From Pseudomonas citronellolis (GTDB lineage: Bacteria > Pseudomonadota > Gammaproteobacteria > Pseudomonadales > Pseudomonadaceae), in NCBI RefSeq assembly GCF_029335315.1, contig NZ_JARJLT010000074.1, positions 1 through 41,982 of the forward strand: a DNA stretch of 41,982 nt, given 5' to 3'. Positions 25,730 through 34,063 of this stretch are shown piece by piece. How positions within the stretch are numbered: position 1 is the stretch's first letter; each line of letters starts with the position of its first letter. Made by a program: the position numbers and the translations under genes. The notes beneath the pieces were generated by a model, which saw only the letters and a program-made list of their open reading frames with translations, was not told the DNA's origin and made no database searches.

Positions 25730-27139
25730 ATGTCCCGCACTTTCTATGACGAGATGTACGACGCGAATGGCCAGTGCCGGGCGCATTACCGCGACTTCGC
25801 CCGCTGGCTGGCGGCGGCGCCGCCGGAGCTGCTCGAACAGCGCCGGCGCGAGGCCGACCTGTTGTTCCACCGCGCCGGCATCACCTTCACCCTCTACGGC
25901 GACGAGCAGGGCACCGAGCGGCTGATCCCGTTCGACACCATCCCGCGCAGCATCCCGATGAGCGAATGGCGGGTGGTGGAGCGCGGCTGCATCCAGCGCG
26001 TGCGCGCGCTGAACATGTTCCTCGCCGACCTCTACCACGAGCAGCGCATCATCAAGGCCGGCGTGGTGCCGGCGGAGCAGGTGCTGACCAACGAGGGCTA
26101 CCAGATCGCCATGCAGGGCCTGGACCTGCACCGCGACCTCTATGCGCACATCGCCGGGGTCGACCTGGTGCGCGACGGCGACGGCACCTACTACGTGCTG
26201 GAGGACAACCTGCGCACCCCCAGCGGCGTGAGCTACATGCTCGAAGACCGCAAGATGATGATGCGCCTGTTCCCCGAGCTGTTCGCCGCGCAGCGCATCG
26301 CGCCCATCGACCACTACCCGAACCTGCTGCTGGACACCCTGCGCAGCTCCAGCCCGCTGGACAACCCCAGCGTGGTGGTGCTGACCCCGGGGCGCTTCAA
26401 CAGCGCCTACTTCGAGCACGCCTTCCTCGCCCGCGAGATGGGCGTGGAGCTGGTGGAGGGCGCCGACCTGTTCGTCCGCGACGAGCGCGTGTACATGCGC
26501 ACCACCGCCGGCCCGCGTCCGGTGGACGTGATCTACCGGCGCCTGGACGACGCCTTCCTCGATCCGCTGGCCTTCAACCCCGAGTCGATGCTCGGCGTGC
26601 CCGGCCTGCTGGCCGCCTACCGCGCCGGCAACGTGGTGCTGGCCAACGCCATCGGCACCGGGGTGGCCGACGACAAGTCGATCTACCCGTACGTCGGCGA
26701 CATGGTGCGTTTCTACCTTTCCGAGGAACCAATACTGAAGAACGTGCCGACCTGGCAGTGCCGCAAGCCCCAGGACCTGTCCCACGTGCTGGCGCACCTG
26801 CCGGAGCTGGTGGTCAAGGAAACCCAGGGCTCCGGCGGCTACGGCATGCTGGTGGGGCCGGCGGCGAGCAGCAAGGAGATCGAGGCCTTCCGCGAGCGCC
26901 TGAAGGCGCGCCCGCACGCCTACATCGCGCAGCCGACCCTGAGCCTGTCGACCTGCCCGACCTACGTCGACAGCGGCATCGCCCCGCGTCACATCGACCT
27001 GCGCCCGTTCGTGCTGTCCGGCCGCGAGACGCGCCTGGTGCCCGGCGGGCTGACCCGCGTGGCGCTGCGCGAAGGCTCGCTGGTCGTCAATTCGTCACAG
27101 GGTGGCGGTACCAAGGACACCTGGGTGGTGGAGGACTGA
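25730..27139 (+). CDS. Circularly permuted type 2 ATP-grasp protein
   Basis: A 469-residue protein of the DUF404/DUF407 (CP_ATPgrasp_2) family. Marks are FYDEMYDANGQCRAHYRDFARWL at the start, FLADLYHEQRIIKAGVVPAE near 107-126, YYVLEDNLRTPSGVSYMLEDRK near 165-186, VVKETQGSGGYGMLVGPAA near 362-380 (ATP-grasp lysine and glycine loop) and RHIDLRPFVLSGRETRLVPGGLTRVA near the C terminus. ATP-grasp enzymes join a carboxylate to an amine via acyl phosphate, so it probably makes a peptide-like bond; the product is unknown. AAGGAG is 6 nt before the ATG. First gene of a three-gene coupled operon behind a sigma-54 promoter. Confidence 0.92.
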   Translation: MSRTFYDEMYDANGQCRAHYRDFARWLAAAPPELLEQRRREADLLFHRAGITFTLYGDEQGTERLIPFDTIPRSIPMSEWRVVERGCIQRVRALNMFLADLYHEQRIIKAGVVPAEQVLTNEGYQIAMQGLDLHRDLYAHIAGVDLVRDGDGTYYVLEDNLRTPSGVSYMLEDRKMMMRLFPELFAAQRIAPIDHYPNLLLDTLRSSSPLDNPSVVVLTPGRFNSAYFEHAFLAREMGVELVEGADLFVRDERVYMRTTAGPRPVDVIYRRLDDAFLDPLAFNPESMLGVPGLLAAYRAGNVVLANAIGTGVADDKSIYPYVGDMVRFYLSEEPILKNVPTWQCRKPQDLSHVLAHLPELVVKETQGSGGYGMLVGPAASSKEIEAFRERLKARPHAYIAQPTLSLSTCPTYVDSGIAPRHIDLRPFVLSGRETRLVPGGLTRVALREGSLVVNSSQGGGTKDTWVVED

Positions 27140-27140
27140 G

Positions 27141-28091
27141 ATGCTGAGCCGTACCGCAGCCGACCTGTACTGGATGTCCCGTTACCTGGAGCGCGCCGAG
27201 AACCTCGCGCGGATGCTCGACGTCAGCTATTCGCTGTCGCTGATGCCGCCGGACGACCGCGGCGGCGGCGCCGACGAACTGTCGATGCCGTTGCTGATCA
27301 CCGGCACCATGGACGATTACCTGGAGCGCCACGGGCAGATGCAGCCCGAGCGCATGCTGAACTTCTTCGCCCTCGAGGCGGACAACCCGGCGAGCATCTA
27401 CCGCTGCCTGCAGGCCGCGCGCGGCAACGCCCACGCGGTGCGCGGGCGGATCACCGCGGACATCTGGGAGAACATCAACGCCACCTGGCTGGAGATGCGC
27501 AGCATCGCCCAGGAAGGCCTGGGCCGCTACGGTATCAGCCGCTTCTGCGAGTGGGTCAAGGAGCGCTCGCACCTGTTCCGTGGCGCCACCTACGGCACCA
27601 TCATGCGCGGCGAGGCGTACAGCTTCATCCGCCTGGGCACCTTCATCGAGCGCGCCGACAACACCCTGCGCTTGCTCGACGCGCGCTACGAACTGCTCGG
27701 CGACGAGGCCGAGGAGGTCAGCGACGCCTCGGCGCGCGGCTACTACCAGTGGAGCGCCCTGTTGCGCGCCCTGTCGTCCTTCGAAGCCTACAACGAGATC
27801 TACCGTGGCTCGCCCGATGCCCGCCACGTATCCGAACTGCTGCTGTTGCGTGCCGAAGTGCCCCGTTCCCTGCAAGCCTGCGTCGAGGAACTGGACAGCA
27901 TCCTCTCCACCCTGCCCGGCGAGAACGGTCGCCCGGCGCAGCGCCTGGCCGCCGAGCTGGCGGCGCGGCTGCGCTACACGGCGATCGACGAAATCCTCGG
28001 TGACGGCCTGCACCCCTGGCTCACCGACTTCATCCTGCTGATCCGTCAGCTGGCCCGGGCGATCCACAGTTCCTATCTGGAGGCCGTATGA
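27141..28091 (+). CDS. Alpha-E domain-containing protein (DUF403)
   Basis: A 316-residue, mainly helical protein of the alpha-E family. Diagnostic segments are MLSRTAADLYWMSRYLERAENLARMLDV at the N terminus, RGRITADIWENINATWLEM near 110-128 and FIRLGTFIERADNTLRLLDARY near 160-182. The many conserved Arg and Glu residues suggest an enzyme or partner in the ATP-grasp reaction, but no reaction is proven. It starts 1 bp after the ATP-grasp stop and overlaps the next gene as ATGA, so all three are made together. Confidence 0.93.
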   Translation: MLSRTAADLYWMSRYLERAENLARMLDVSYSLSLMPPDDRGGGADELSMPLLITGTMDDYLERHGQMQPERMLNFFALEADNPASIYRCLQAARGNAHAVRGRITADIWENINATWLEMRSIAQEGLGRYGISRFCEWVKERSHLFRGATYGTIMRGEAYSFIRLGTFIERADNTLRLLDARYELLGDEAEEVSDASARGYYQWSALLRALSSFEAYNEIYRGSPDARHVSELLLLRAEVPRSLQACVEELDSILSTLPGENGRPAQRLAAELAARLRYTAIDEILGDGLHPWLTDFILLIRQLARAIHSSYLEAV

Positions 28092-28888
28092 AACTCGCCA
28101 TCAGCCACGACACCACCTACCGCTACGACGACCCGGTGCGCGCGAGCATCCAGTACCTGCGCCTGACCCCGCAGGAAAGCGAGCGCCAGCACGTGCTCAG
28201 CTGGGAGCTCTCGCTGCCGCGCCCGGCCCGCGCCCAGCGCGATCCCTACGGCAACGTGCTGCACGTGCTGAACATCGACGAACCCCACGAGGCGGTGGTG
28301 ATCCACGCCCGCGGCCTGGTGGAGATCGACGAGAGCCGCGAGGCCGAGCACGACGGCCAGTCGCCGCTGCCATTCCTGCGCTACACCCGCCTGACCACCC
28401 CGGACGACGCCCTGCGCGCCTTCGCCCTGGCGCAGTGCGGCGAGGCCCGCGACCGCGCCGCGCTGATTGCCCTGATGCACGCGCTGCACGCGCACATGCC
28501 GTTCCAGCCCGGCGCCACCGGGGTGGAAAGCACCGCCGCCGAGGCCTTCGCCGGTGCCGCCGGGGTTTGCCAGGACCACACCCACGCCTTCCTCGCCTGC
28601 GCGCGCAGCCTGGGGATTCCGGCGCGCTTCGTGTCCGGCTACCTGTACCGCGGCAGCGAACAGGACCTGGCCAGCCACGCCTGGGCCGAGGCCTGGCTGG
28701 ACGACGCCTGGTACAGCTTCGACGTGACCAACGAACTGGCGCGCCCGGAACGCCACCTGAAACTGGCGGTGGGCCTGGACTACCTCGACGCCTGCCCGGT
28801 GCGCGGCATGCGCCGCGGCGCCGGCCTCGGCGAGCAGATGCACGCGCGGGTGGTGGCGCCGCCGCTGCTGCGCAGCCCGCAGCAGTGA
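28088..28888 (+). CDS. Transglutaminase-like cysteine protease family protein
   Basis: A 266-residue protein with a bacterial transglutaminase-like N-terminal beta domain (MKLAISHDTTYRYDDPVRASIQYLRLTP) and a papain-like core. Candidate triad residues are the Cys in AGVCQDHTHAFLACARSLGIPARFVSGYLY near 160, the His in SHAWAEAWLDDAWYSFDVTN near 198, and the Asp in that last segment. Such proteins cut or transfer peptide bonds. It is always found near ATP-grasp and alpha-E proteins in many proteobacteria (from memory), which suggests one opens what the other closes. The start overlaps the alpha-E stop as ATGA. Confidence 0.92.
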   Translation: MKLAISHDTTYRYDDPVRASIQYLRLTPQESERQHVLSWELSLPRPARAQRDPYGNVLHVLNIDEPHEAVVIHARGLVEIDESREAEHDGQSPLPFLRYTRLTTPDDALRAFALAQCGEARDRAALIALMHALHAHMPFQPGATGVESTAAEAFAGAAGVCQDHTHAFLACARSLGIPARFVSGYLYRGSEQDLASHAWAEAWLDDAWYSFDVTNELARPERHLKLAVGLDYLDACPVRGMRRGAGLGEQMHARVVAPPLLRSPQQ

Positions 28889-28935
28889 GGCGAGCGGGCG
28901 AGGCCCTTGCCACGGGACGGCAACGCCCCGTGGTC

Positions 28936-28941
28936 TAGTAT
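28936..28941 (+). promoter_or_regulatory. Possible -10 element of the Anbu gene
   Basis: TAGTAT at 28936-28941, 33 bp before the Anbu start, inside the 85-bp gap after the transglutaminase gene. It suggests Anbu may have its own promoter in addition to read-through from the sigma-54 promoter. No clear -35. Confidence 0.35.
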
Positions 28942-28973
28942 TGCCGGACCCATCGCAGAGGAAGGCTCACCCC

Positions 28974-29708
28974 ATGACCTATTGCGTAGCCATGTGCCTG
29001 GCCGAGGGCCTGGTGTTCGCCTCGGACTCGCGGACCAACGCCGGCATCGACCACATCGCCACCTTCCGCAAGCTGTTCACCTTCGGCGTGCCCGGCGAGC
29101 GCCTGATCGTGCTGCAGAGCGCCGGCAACCTGGCCACCTCGCAGTCGGTGGTGAACCTGCTAAAGCAGCGCCTGGACGACACCGCGCAAGCCAACCTGCA
29201 CAGCGTGCCGACCCTCTACGACGCCACCGCGCTGGTGGCGGCGACGGTGCGCGAGGTGGTCGCCCGCGACGCCGCGCCGCTGGCCGGCAACACCGACCTG
29301 ACCTGCTCGTTCCTGGTCGGCGGGCAGATCGCCGGCGGCCCGCCGGAGCTGTACAGCATCTACCCGCAGGGCAACTTCATCCAGGCCACCGAGGACACGC
29401 CCTTCCTGCAGCTGGGCGAGAGCAAGTACGGCAAGCCGATCCTCGACCGCAACCTGGAATTCGCCACCAGCCTGGCCGAAGGCCTGCGCTGCGCCCTGGT
29501 GTCGTTCGACTCGACGATTCGCAGCAACCTGTCGGTGGGCATGCCACTGGACCTGCTGGTGTACCACCGCGACAGCCTGATCATCCCGGCCGGCTACCGG
29601 GTGGACGAAGAGGACGCCTACTACACCAGCATCCGCAAGCAATGGTCGGCGGGGCTGCACGACCTGCTGACGCAACTGCCGGAGCCGCCGCCGGAGTACA
29701 ACATCTAG
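28974..29708 (+). CDS. Proteasome-type protease Anbu (ancestral beta subunit)
   Basis: A 244-residue Ntn-hydrolase of the Anbu/BPH family, a relative of HslV and proteasome beta subunits. The expected catalytic Thr2 follows the initiator Met (MTYCVAM), with the family segments GLVFASDSRTNAGIDHIATFRKLFTF near residues 11-36 and SAGNLATSQSVVNLL near 50-64 (Ser/Gly pocket). Length matches the family; there is no ATPase partner nearby. Anbu assembles into open rings or helices and its substrates are unknown. The start at 28974 puts Thr next to Met; a longer reading from 28941 would hide it. Last gene of the ATP-grasp cluster. Confidence 0.93.
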   Translation: MTYCVAMCLAEGLVFASDSRTNAGIDHIATFRKLFTFGVPGERLIVLQSAGNLATSQSVVNLLKQRLDDTAQANLHSVPTLYDATALVAATVREVVARDAAPLAGNTDLTCSFLVGGQIAGGPPELYSIYPQGNFIQATEDTPFLQLGESKYGKPILDRNLEFATSLAEGLRCALVSFDSTIRSNLSVGMPLDLLVYHRDSLIIPAGYRVDEEDAYYTSIRKQWSAGLHDLLTQLPEPPPEYNI

Positions 29709-29733
29709 CGGCCGTCCCGGGTTTTGATTTTGT

Positions 29734-29846
29734 GTAGGAGCGAGCTTGCTCGCGAATGGAGTTTCCCGGTGGCTGCGATGTGTTGGGTTGACATCGCAAC
29801 CCTCTCCCCAGCCCTCGGCTGCGCGCCCCGCCCTGAAGGGAGAGGG
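29734..29846. repeat. REP element and CCCTCTCCC hairpin (outer part of block B)
   Basis: A 23-bp REP element begins GTAGGAGCGAGCTTGCTCGC at 29734. CCCTCTCCC at 29800-29808 pairs with GGGAGAGGG at 29838-29846 around a 29-nt loop. Read on the minus strand, they follow the core repeat in the same order as in block A (9194-9283), although the loop of the second differs. Confidence 0.8.
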
Positions 29847-29897
29847 GGCCGTCCTGGCCGTTTTTCAGGCCTGGCACCATCCTTCCACCCCGTCATT

Positions 29898-29963
29898 CCC
29901 GCGAACGCGGGACGCGGCTCCATCGCGAACAGCGCTTGCGCTGGCCCGAAGGGGAATAACCCA
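29898..29963 (+). repeat. 66-bp repeat module, identical to 8645-8710
   Basis: Begins CCCGCGAACGCGGG and ends GAATAACCCA. Same sequence and same orientation as the copy at 8645-8710, while the neighbouring core repeat is inverted, so the module lies on the other flank of the core here. Confidence 0.9.
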
Positions 29964-29981
29964 GTGCCGTCGGCCCGAGCG

Positions 29982-30359
29982 CCGTAGCCGGCGGCAACGG
30001 CGGATAACGCCATAGGCGTTATGCGCCCTACGGGGGACACCGAAACATCCGCGCGCACCGGAGCGCCCCGTTTAGGAGGCCGAGCGAAACCCGAGCTGAG
30101 GAGGCCGGGCGACATGGATGTCGCAAGAGCCCCGCGGGCTACAGGGACGTACCCTCGGGGCGGGCCTCCGGTGCTCGGGAGTTCGTGAGGGAAGCCCGGC
30201 TTGCCGGGCCCGGATGCCGGGGCAAGCGTTTTGGTTACTTTTTGCGGGGCCGGCCTTCCGGCGTTTGCAAAAGTGACTCGCCCGAGGGGGCGAAACAAGA
30301 AACATCCGAGCACTCATAAGCGGCGCGCTACACCCAACCCCAACCACCAAGTCTCTGGG
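29982..30359 (-). repeat. Core dispersed repeat, copy B (inverted relative to copy A)
   Basis: About 378 bp whose reverse complement aligns with 8707-9067, with small differences (GCGAGTCCC versus GCGAGTCAC, and a longer insert around 30245-30270). Small open frames within (for example 30072-30350) lack ribosome sites and are spurious. No gene is seen in 29709-30463, which separates the convergent 3' ends of Anbu and the HlyD-type gene. Confidence 0.85.
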
Positions 30360-30360
30360 T

Positions 30361-30442
30361 CCCCGCGTTCGCGGGGAAGACGGGGCAAAGTGAGGGTGTG
30401 CAGGATGAACGTAGGGCGAATAACCGTTCGCGGTTATCCGCC
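30361..30442. repeat. CCCCGCG palindrome and GGATAACC-type hairpin (block B)
   Basis: CCCCGCG-TT-CGCGGGG at 30361-30376 and a perfect hairpin GGCGAATAACCG / CGGTTATTCGCC-type (12-bp arms with one mismatch, TTCG loop) at 30415-30442. These match the left end of block A. Confidence 0.8.
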
Positions 30443-30463
30443 GCTGCTCGCGCAGGCGACCAA

Positions 30464-31810
30464 TCAGCGCTCCCGCAGCGCCTCCCAGCGCGCCTTCAGC
30501 ACCGGCTTGAGCAGATAGTCCAGCACGCTCTTCTCGCCGGTGATGATGTCCACCGTCGCCACCATCCCGGGGATGATCAGCAGCGGCTTGTTGTCCGGCC
30601 CCAGGTGGTTCTTGTCGGTGCGCACCTGGATCAGGTAGAAGGCGTTGCCCTTGTCGTCGGTGATGGTGTCGGCGCTGATCATCTCCAGCTTGGCCTTCAG
30701 GCCGCCGTAGATGGTGTAGTCGTAGGCGGTGAACTTCACCGTGGCCGGCTGGCCGGGGTGGAGGAAGGCGACGTCCTGCGGGCGGATTTTCGCTTCCACC
30801 AGCAGGTTGTCTTCCAGCGGCACGATTTCCACCATGTCGCTGCCCGGCTGCACCACGCCGCCGATGGTGTTGACCTTGAGTTGCTTGACGATGCCGCGCA
30901 CCGGCGACACCACGGTGGTGCGGCTGACCTTGTCGTCGATGGCGCGGCTGGTGGCGGTGAGCTTGTTGAGGTCGGTGCGGACTTCGTTGAGCTCCTTCAG
31001 CGCGTCGGTGCGGAAGCCCTGGCGCGATTCGTCCATCTTCCGCGAGATTTCCTGCATCGCCGCCTCGGCGCGGGGCACGGCCAGGGTGGTGGCGCTCAGC
31101 TCGCCGTTGATCTCCACCACGCTGCGGCGCAGGCGCAGCAGATCCACCGGGGAGATCGCGCCGCTCTTCACCAGCGGCTCGGACATGTTCAGTTCCTGCT
31201 GCACCAGGCCCAGGCTGGAACGGTACTGCTGAGCCTTGGCGCGGAACTCCTGGAGTTCCTGGGTCTTCTGCCGCAGCTGTTCCTGGAGGATGCTGACCTC
31301 GCTGGCCTGGCGCTGCTGGCGGCTGTGGTAGAGCTGCAGCTGGTCGTCCACCACCTGCGGCGCGGTGCTTTTCAGCGCGTCGGAGAACGCCGGCTCGCGG
31401 CCCTCGGCCTCGGCGCTCAGGCGTTCCACGCGGGCTTCCAGGGCGTTGCGGTCGGCCTCGGTCTCGCCCTTGTTCGAGGCGAAGCGGGTGTCGTCCAGGC
31501 GCAGCAGGGTCTGGCCCTTTTCCACCACCTGGCCTTCGTGGACGAAGATTTCCGAGACGATGCCGCCCTCCAGGTTCTGGATGGTCTGCACCTTGCTGGA
31601 GGGGATGGCCTTGCCTTCGCCCTTGGTGACTTCCTCCAGGTGCGCGAAGTAGGCCCAGACCAGCGCGCTGACCAGCAGCGCGAGCACCGCCCAGAGGGTG
31701 ATGCGCGCGGCCAGTGGCGAGTCTTCCAGCACCGTGCCCTGCACCTCGGGCATGAACTCGGTGTCGCTGCGCGCGCCCAGGTAGCCGGGCGTCGGTTGCA
31801 TGCTGCTCAT
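30464..31810 (-). CDS. HlyD family type I secretion adaptor (LapC/BapD type)
   Basis: A 448-residue membrane-fusion protein of a type I secretion system. A single transmembrane helix lies at about 37-56 (ITLWAVLALLVSALVWAYFA), followed by the lipoyl/barrel motif VQTIQNLEGGIVSEIFVHEGQVVEKGQTLLRLD. Long coiled coils span about 120-300, then the second barrel half TVVSPVRGIVKQLKVNTIGGVVQPG, ending GMVATVDIITGEKSVLDYLLKPV as in LapC. It bridges the inner-membrane ABC exporter to the TolC-like channel. It starts 4 bp after the ATPase stop, with GGGGTGAA upstream. Last gene of lapE-lapB-lapC-type operon. Confidence 0.93.
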   Translation of the reverse strand: MSSMQPTPGYLGARSDTEFMPEVQGTVLEDSPLAARITLWAVLALLVSALVWAYFAHLEEVTKGEGKAIPSSKVQTIQNLEGGIVSEIFVHEGQVVEKGQTLLRLDDTRFASNKGETEADRNALEARVERLSAEAEGREPAFSDALKSTAPQVVDDQLQLYHSRQQRQASEVSILQEQLRQKTQELQEFRAKAQQYRSSLGLVQQELNMSEPLVKSGAISPVDLLRLRRSVVEINGELSATTLAVPRAEAAMQEISRKMDESRQGFRTDALKELNEVRTDLNKLTATSRAIDDKVSRTTVVSPVRGIVKQLKVNTIGGVVQPGSDMVEIVPLEDNLLVEAKIRPQDVAFLHPGQPATVKFTAYDYTIYGGLKAKLEMISADTITDDKGNAFYLIQVRTDKNHLGPDNKPLLIIPGMVATVDIITGEKSVLDYLLKPVLKARWEALRER

Positions 31811-31814
31811 GGCT

Positions 31815-33977
31815 TCACCCCGCTGCCGGGCCGACGTGGCCCTTGCGCAATGCCTCGATCACCGCTTCTTTCGGCCCGTCGGCGACGATGCGGCCGCCGT
31901 CGAGGACGATCAGCCGCTCGACCAGCGCGAGCATCGAGGTGCGGTGGGTGACCAGCAGCAGGGTCTTGTCCCGGCAGCTGTCGTGCAGGCGCCGGCGCAG
32001 GGCTTCCTCGCTGCTGTTGTCCATGGCGCTGGTGGGTTCGTCGAGGATCAGGATCGGCGGGTCGAGCAGCAGCGCGCGGGCCATCAGCACGGCCTGGCGC
32101 TGGCCGCCGGAAAGCAGCTGGCCGCGCTCGCCGACCGGGCGGTCGAAGCCCAGCGGGTGCTGCCGGGCCAGCTCGCTGACGCCGGTCATCTCGGCCACTT
32201 CGAGCATGCGCGCGTCGCTGACGTAGCGCGCGCCCAGGGTCAGGTTGTCGCGCAGGCTGCCGGCCAGCAGCGGCAGGTCGTGGGCGACGTAGCCGATCTG
32301 CTGGCGCAGGTCGGCGACGTCGATCTGCCGCAGGTCCAGGCCGTCGAGCAGGATCTGCCCCTGCTCGGGTTCGTAGAAGCCCATCAGCAGTCGCGACAGG
32401 GTGCTCTTGCCCGAGCCGCTGCGGCCGATCAGGCCAACCTTCTCGCCGGGCGCCAGGCGCAGGCTGATCTGGCTCAGCGCCGGGGCGCTCTGTTCGGGGT
32501 AACGGAACTCCACCTGGCGCACGTCCAGCGCGCCGTGCAGCTGGGTGCGCTCCAGCGGCCGCTGGCGCGCCTGGCGTTCCTGCGGCAGGGCCATGAGCGC
32601 ATCGGTGCTCTTCATGGTCAGGCGCGCCTGCTGGTGGCGGGTGATGAGCCCGGCGATCTGCCCCAGGGGCGCCAGCACCCGGCTGTTGAGCATGTAGGAG
32701 GCGACCAGGGCGCCGACGCTGAGCTGGCCGTCGAGGATCGCGTAGACCCCGCAGATGATCATGGCCATGCCGGCGAACTGCTGGATGAACAGGGTGCCGT
32801 TGGTGGCCAGGGTGGAGAGGAAGCGCGCGTGGTTGTCCAGGCGGGTGAGGGCGCCGTGGGTGGCTTCCCAGCGGTACTGGCGCTCGCTCTCGGCGCCGCA
32901 CGCCTTGAGGGTTTCCAGGCCGCCGAGGGTCTCGATCAGCAGGGCCTGGCGTTCGGCGGCCAGGGTCAGGCTCTTCTGCACGGTGTCGCGCAGGCGCGCC
33001 TGGATGATGTAGGCGAACAGGATGGTCACCGGGAAGGCCAGCAGCGGCACCGCCACCAGAGCGCCGCCGAGCAGGCCGATGACCAGGATCATCAGCAGCG
33101 AGAAGGGCAGGTCGATCAGGCTGGTCAGGGTCAGCGCGGTGAGGAATTCGCGCAGGCCCTGGAAGTCGTGGATGCTCTGGGCGAAGCCGCCGACCGTGGC
33201 CGGGCGGTACTTCATGGCCATGCCGGTGATGCGTTCGAAGAGGGTGGCCGAGAGCACCACGTCGGTCTTCTTCCCGGCCATGTCCAGCAGGTGCGAGCGC
33301 AGCACCCGCAGCAGCAGCTCGAAGAGGGTGCCCAGCAGCAGGCCGCTGGCCAGCACCCAGAGGGTCGAGATGGCCTGGTTGGGCACCACGCGGTCGTAGG
33401 TCTGCATGACGAACAGCGGCACCAGCATGCTCAGCAGGTTGATCAGCAGGCTGGCCACCAGGGCGTCGGTATACAGCCAGCGCGACAGCTTCAGGGTGTC
33501 GCGGAACCACGCCTCGACCCGTGGCACCAGCGGCTGGCGCGCCGCCTCCAGTTCGTGGCGCGGGCGGGCGAACAGGGCCAGGCCGCTGTACTGCGCGGCC
33601 AGTTCGTCGGCGCTCACCCACTGCTCACCGCCTTCGGTCTCGCAGGGCAGGATCAGCGCCCGGCCGTCGCTCGCCCACTGCCGCAGCACGGCGCTGCGAC
33701 CGTCGCGCAACAGCAGCAGCACCGGCAGGTTGAGCGCTGGAATGGCCTTCAGCTCGCGGCGCAGCAGGCGCCCCTGGAGGCCGGCGCGGGCCGCGGCGCG
33801 CGGCAGCAGTTCGGCGTTCAGGCGTTGCTGCGGCAACGGCAGGCCGGCCGACAGGCTGGCGCGGCTGACCGAGCAGCCGTGCAGGCGGCAGAGGATCAGC
33901 AAGCCGTCGAGCAGGGGGTCGTCATGGCTGAGGCGGGGGTCGCCCGCGGCGGCGTTGCCGCGCTCCTGGATGGTCAC
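31815..33977 (-). CDS. Type I secretion permease/ATPase (LapB/BapC type)
   Basis: A 720-residue ABC exporter. An N-terminal C39-peptidase-like domain (about 20-135) has lost the catalytic Cys and His, so it should bind but not cut its cargo. A six-helix transmembrane domain (about 165-440) precedes the ATPase domain with Walker A GRSGSGKST near 516-524, signature LSGGQRQAVLMARAL near 620 and Walker B ILILDEPTSAMD near 640. This architecture is that of LapB-type exporters for large adhesins. It begins with GTG at 33977, supported by GGGAG. It lies 86 bp after the TolC-like gene and 4 bp before the adaptor. Confidence 0.93.
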   Translation of the reverse strand: MTIQERGNAAAGDPRLSHDDPLLDGLLILCRLHGCSVSRASLSAGLPLPQQRLNAELLPRAAARAGLQGRLLRRELKAIPALNLPVLLLLRDGRSAVLRQWASDGRALILPCETEGGEQWVSADELAAQYSGLALFARPRHELEAARQPLVPRVEAWFRDTLKLSRWLYTDALVASLLINLLSMLVPLFVMQTYDRVVPNQAISTLWVLASGLLLGTLFELLLRVLRSHLLDMAGKKTDVVLSATLFERITGMAMKYRPATVGGFAQSIHDFQGLREFLTALTLTSLIDLPFSLLMILVIGLLGGALVAVPLLAFPVTILFAYIIQARLRDTVQKSLTLAAERQALLIETLGGLETLKACGAESERQYRWEATHGALTRLDNHARFLSTLATNGTLFIQQFAGMAMIICGVYAILDGQLSVGALVASYMLNSRVLAPLGQIAGLITRHQQARLTMKSTDALMALPQERQARQRPLERTQLHGALDVRQVEFRYPEQSAPALSQISLRLAPGEKVGLIGRSGSGKSTLSRLLMGFYEPEQGQILLDGLDLRQIDVADLRQQIGYVAHDLPLLAGSLRDNLTLGARYVSDARMLEVAEMTGVSELARQHPLGFDRPVGERGQLLSGGQRQAVLMARALLLDPPILILDEPTSAMDNSSEEALRRRLHDSCRDKTLLLVTHRTSMLALVERLIVLDGGRIVADGPKEAVIEALRKGHVGPAAG

Positions 33978-34026
33978 GCTACTTCTCCCGGGCTTCTGCG
34001 AGCCCCGTGCGGTCCGCTACGCGCTT

Positions 34027-34046
34027 CGCCCCGGCGAGCCGGGGCG
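34027..34046. other. Hairpin between the TolC-like and exporter genes
   Basis: CGCCCCGGC and GCCGGGGCG flank a GA centre, a perfect 9-bp inverted repeat in the 86-bp gap of the operon. No T-run follows on the minus strand, so it is more likely an mRNA-stability or processing element than a terminator. Confidence 0.4.
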
Positions 34047-34063
34047 GGGAGCGCGCGCGACCT

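Noticed and set aside
8592-30442. The inverted repeat blocks as ends of a 21-kb transposon or island
   Set aside because: No transposase, integrase or target duplication is seen, the genes between are ordinary chromosomal ones, and the repeat families also occur singly elsewhere in the window.
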